A DNA stretch of 6,610 nt from Thermotogae bacterium (GTDB taxonomy: Bacteria; Thermotogota; Thermotogae; UBA12178): positions 1 through 6,610 of the forward strand of contig QNAP01000100.1 of assembly GCA_003641795.1 (NCBI GenBank). The letters are read 5' to 3'. This document shows positions 5,629 through 6,610 of the stretch, one piece after another. The translations under genes and the position numbers were made by a program. How positions within the stretch are numbered: position 1 is the first letter of the stretch; each line of letters starts with the position of its first letter. The notes under the pieces are model-generated. The model searched no databases. It was not told the origin of the DNA and saw nothing but the letters and a program-made list of their open reading frames with translations.

Positions 5629-6144
5629 ATGGTGGACAAGGTGAACCTTTCCAATCCAAGGCTTTATTACAAGTTGGATCCAGGTGAGCCGGGATTGGCA
5701 AATAGTGCTCCGGCAAGTATGAGTGTGCTTCGCGTCGCAGGCCAAGAGTTGGCGAATTATTTGGCCTTCAAACGTGAGGCAGAACGTGAAGGCGGTTTCA
5801 TCATTGGTGGCGGTATACATCTGGACCTCAGAAAGCGGGGCTCGTTTCTCGCTGCTGTGGCCGGCAGAACGCAGGTGTGGATCTATGCTCCCGGAAGAAC
5901 AACGAAACAAGGCACCCCGAATGAAGAAAATCAAGGGTTGCAAGTACAAGACGGTATCTCGAAGAACGATGTATCAGAGAAAATCAGGAGTCTTTACAGA
6001 GAACTCCAACAAACCGTCGACCCTGCGGAGCGGGAGAAGATAGAACGGGAGATTTTACTTCTCCAAATGGCACTGAACGCTCTCATCGCCGGCTTGAAGA
6101 TTCCTGGGTTCCTTGTTGGCATACTTCTCGACCAAGTGGCTTGA
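5629..6144 (+). CDS. Conserved-looking protein of unknown function, 171 residues
   Basis: I do not recognise this protein. It has no signal peptide or clear membrane segment. The N-terminus is polar (to about residue 30), a central glycine-rich beta-like part contains GGFIIGGGIHLDL (55-67) and LAAVAGRTQVWIYAPGR (74-90), a linker rich in N, Q and G follows (91-112), then a long charged helix (about 114-155, possible coiled coil) with many E/R/K/L residues, and a short hydrophobic tail (157-168). ATG 5629 is chosen because AAGAGGGA (5616-5623) precedes it correctly; a GTG at 5602 in frame has no Shine-Dalgarno. It is the last gene of the run, 33 nt after nfi, and faces the repeat region. Base use looks like its neighbours. 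It is probably a real gene; its role is unknown. Confidence 0.75.
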   Translation: MVDKVNLSNPRLYYKLDPGEPGLANSAPASMSVLRVAGQELANYLAFKREAEREGGFIIGGGIHLDLRKRGSFLAAVAGRTQVWIYAPGRTTKQGTPNEENQGLQVQDGISKNDVSEKIRSLYRELQQTVDPAEREKIEREILLLQMALNALIAGLKIPGFLVGILLDQVA

Positions 6145-6281
6145 CCTTCCCCCACTACCGCACACGATTTTTCTTCCTATGTATGGGGTGTCTCACAAAT
6201 CAGCAACAACCAACAATATAAGCGACTCTTCTGGGGAGCGATTGTTCAGGACATTGAACATAACATAGAGGAGGAAGTGGT
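6145..6281. other. Intergenic spacer without a supported gene
   Basis: I see no convincing terminator after the last gene: CCCCA (6151-6155) and TGGGG (6183-6187) could pair only across a long loop, and the T5 run (6170-6174) is inside it. The spacer holds the dyad listed separately and an isolated Shine-Dalgarno-like AGAGGAGG (6267-6274) followed by GTG codons at 6277 and 6280 that open a 56-codon frame running into repeat B. Confidence 0.5.
6243..6260. promoter_or_regulatory. Perfect dyad TGTTCA-N6-TGAACA
   Basis: TGTTCA (6243-6248) and TGAACA (6255-6260) are exact inverted half-sites separated by 6 bp, a typical spacing for a dimeric helix-turn-helix regulator. It lies 7 nt before a purine-rich ribosome-binding-like sequence and about 20 nt before repeat B. 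No gene obviously depends on it, so its role is open and it could be chance. Confidence 0.3.
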
Positions 6282-6463
6282 GAATCCCCCACGCTCACAC
6301 AGCAAGCACTCGCTTTTTTCCTCGTTTGCATCCACAAAACGACCCACGCGAAGATTCAGCCTCCTGCTTCAGCTTCGCTCTCATCCGCATCCGTGCGGCT
6401 TCGAAGTCGTTTTGTATGGATGCTCATTCGGCGCTCGTGATGCTGTGTGATCGTGAGGGATTC
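6282..6463 (+). repeat. Structured repeat, copy B (complete palindromic form)
   Basis: A 182-bp imperfect palindrome. The outer arms 6282-6304 and 6441-6463 are complementary at 21 of 23 positions, including ten perfect pairs TCACACAGCA/TGCTGTGTGA. After an asymmetric interior region, GCATCCA-CAAAACGAC (6328-6343) pairs with 6406-6423, leaving a 2-nt bulge (TA). Within this lie the two inner hairpins of the family: GCGAAG (6348-6353) with CTTCGC (6373-6378), and CCGCA-TCCG-TGCGG (6385-6398). Relative to copy A the core has many substitutions, but paired positions change together. The 3' arm recurs alone at 150-194. No open frame of convincing quality is contained. Function is unknown. Confidence 0.85.
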
Positions 6464-6493
6464 TGTTAAGCGATTCATGCGAAGATACGGAGT

Positions 6494-6610
6494 TTTCACA
6501 TTGCAGAAAGCTTGTCTTGCGAAGCGCCGAAGCGAGCACTCGTACAAACGGGCACCGAGCTACACGGATGTAGCGAGCATGAAGCTGAAACAGGATGTTG
6601 AATCTTCATG
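6494..6610 (-). repeat. Structured repeat, copy C (inverted copy of A, cut by the window end)
   Basis: Read on the minus strand from 6610 it matches 14-130 at 114 of 117 bases. It contains the same hairpins: CATGAAG (6578-6584) with CTTCATG (6604-6610), and GCTACA-CGGA-TGTAGC (6559-6574). The strand AAACGGGCAC (6546-6555) is half of the closing stem; its partner would lie just beyond 6610. Arm 'a' occupies about 6500-6534. Copy C is 30 nt from copy B and points toward it. Confidence 0.88.

Noticed and set aside
6304..6319. Hairpin plus T6 as an intrinsic terminator
   Set aside because: AAGC-ACTC-GCTT has only four pairs before the T-run and lies inside the 5' half of repeat B, whose long-range pairing competes with it.

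Overview
The window looks like chromosomal DNA from the Thermotogales, most likely a Pseudothermotoga/Thermotoga relative with fairly balanced base composition. The basis is recall, not a search: the MreB and endonuclease V proteins resemble the Thermotoga maritima proteins closely, and the known T. maritima endonuclease V residues fall at the same residue numbers here. Perfect or near-perfect Shine-Dalgarno sites of the AGGTGATC type and frequent TTG/GTG starts fit this group.

Layout. Positions 1-391 carry no gene I can support. They hold part of a structured repeat (1-130), two solo fragments of the same repeat family (150-194 and 217-251) and a spaced TGGTACCATT inverted repeat. An extended -10 promoter (TATAAT at 415-420) then drives tRNA-Gln(TTG), 442-515. 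Only 23 nt after the encoded CCA a TTG start opens a tightly packed plus-strand gene run: mreB, mreC, an mreD-like gene, a YaaR/DUF327 gene, holB (clamp-loader delta'), ricT (PSP1 family), nfi (endonuclease V) and an unrecognised 171-residue protein. Gaps between the first seven genes run from an 11-nt overlap to 13 nt, so they look like one operon. The last gene follows after 33 nt and may have its own promoter. Positions 6145-6610 carry no supported gene. They contain a short operator-like dyad, a complete large palindromic repeat (6282-6463) and an inverted copy of the left-edge repeat (6494-6610, cut by the window end).

How the genes work together. MreB, MreC and MreD form the membrane-associated elongation scaffold for rod shape. 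The yaaR-holB-ricT order is also known from Bacillus (yaaR-holB-yaaT), so an ancient replication/RNA-processing block sits directly behind the shape genes. Endonuclease V adds repair of deaminated adenine (inosine), which is plausible for a thermophile. No dedicated mobile-element protein is present.

The most unusual content is the flanking repeat family. Its core folds into a three-way junction (closing stem, a long hairpin arm and a short hairpin capped by TCCG). Diverged copies keep the pairing through compensatory base changes, and one copy is enclosed in long outer arms. I do not recognise it as a described element. The two window edges lie in near-identical inverted copies, so the segment may be able to invert, or may be a contig that stopped at repeats.
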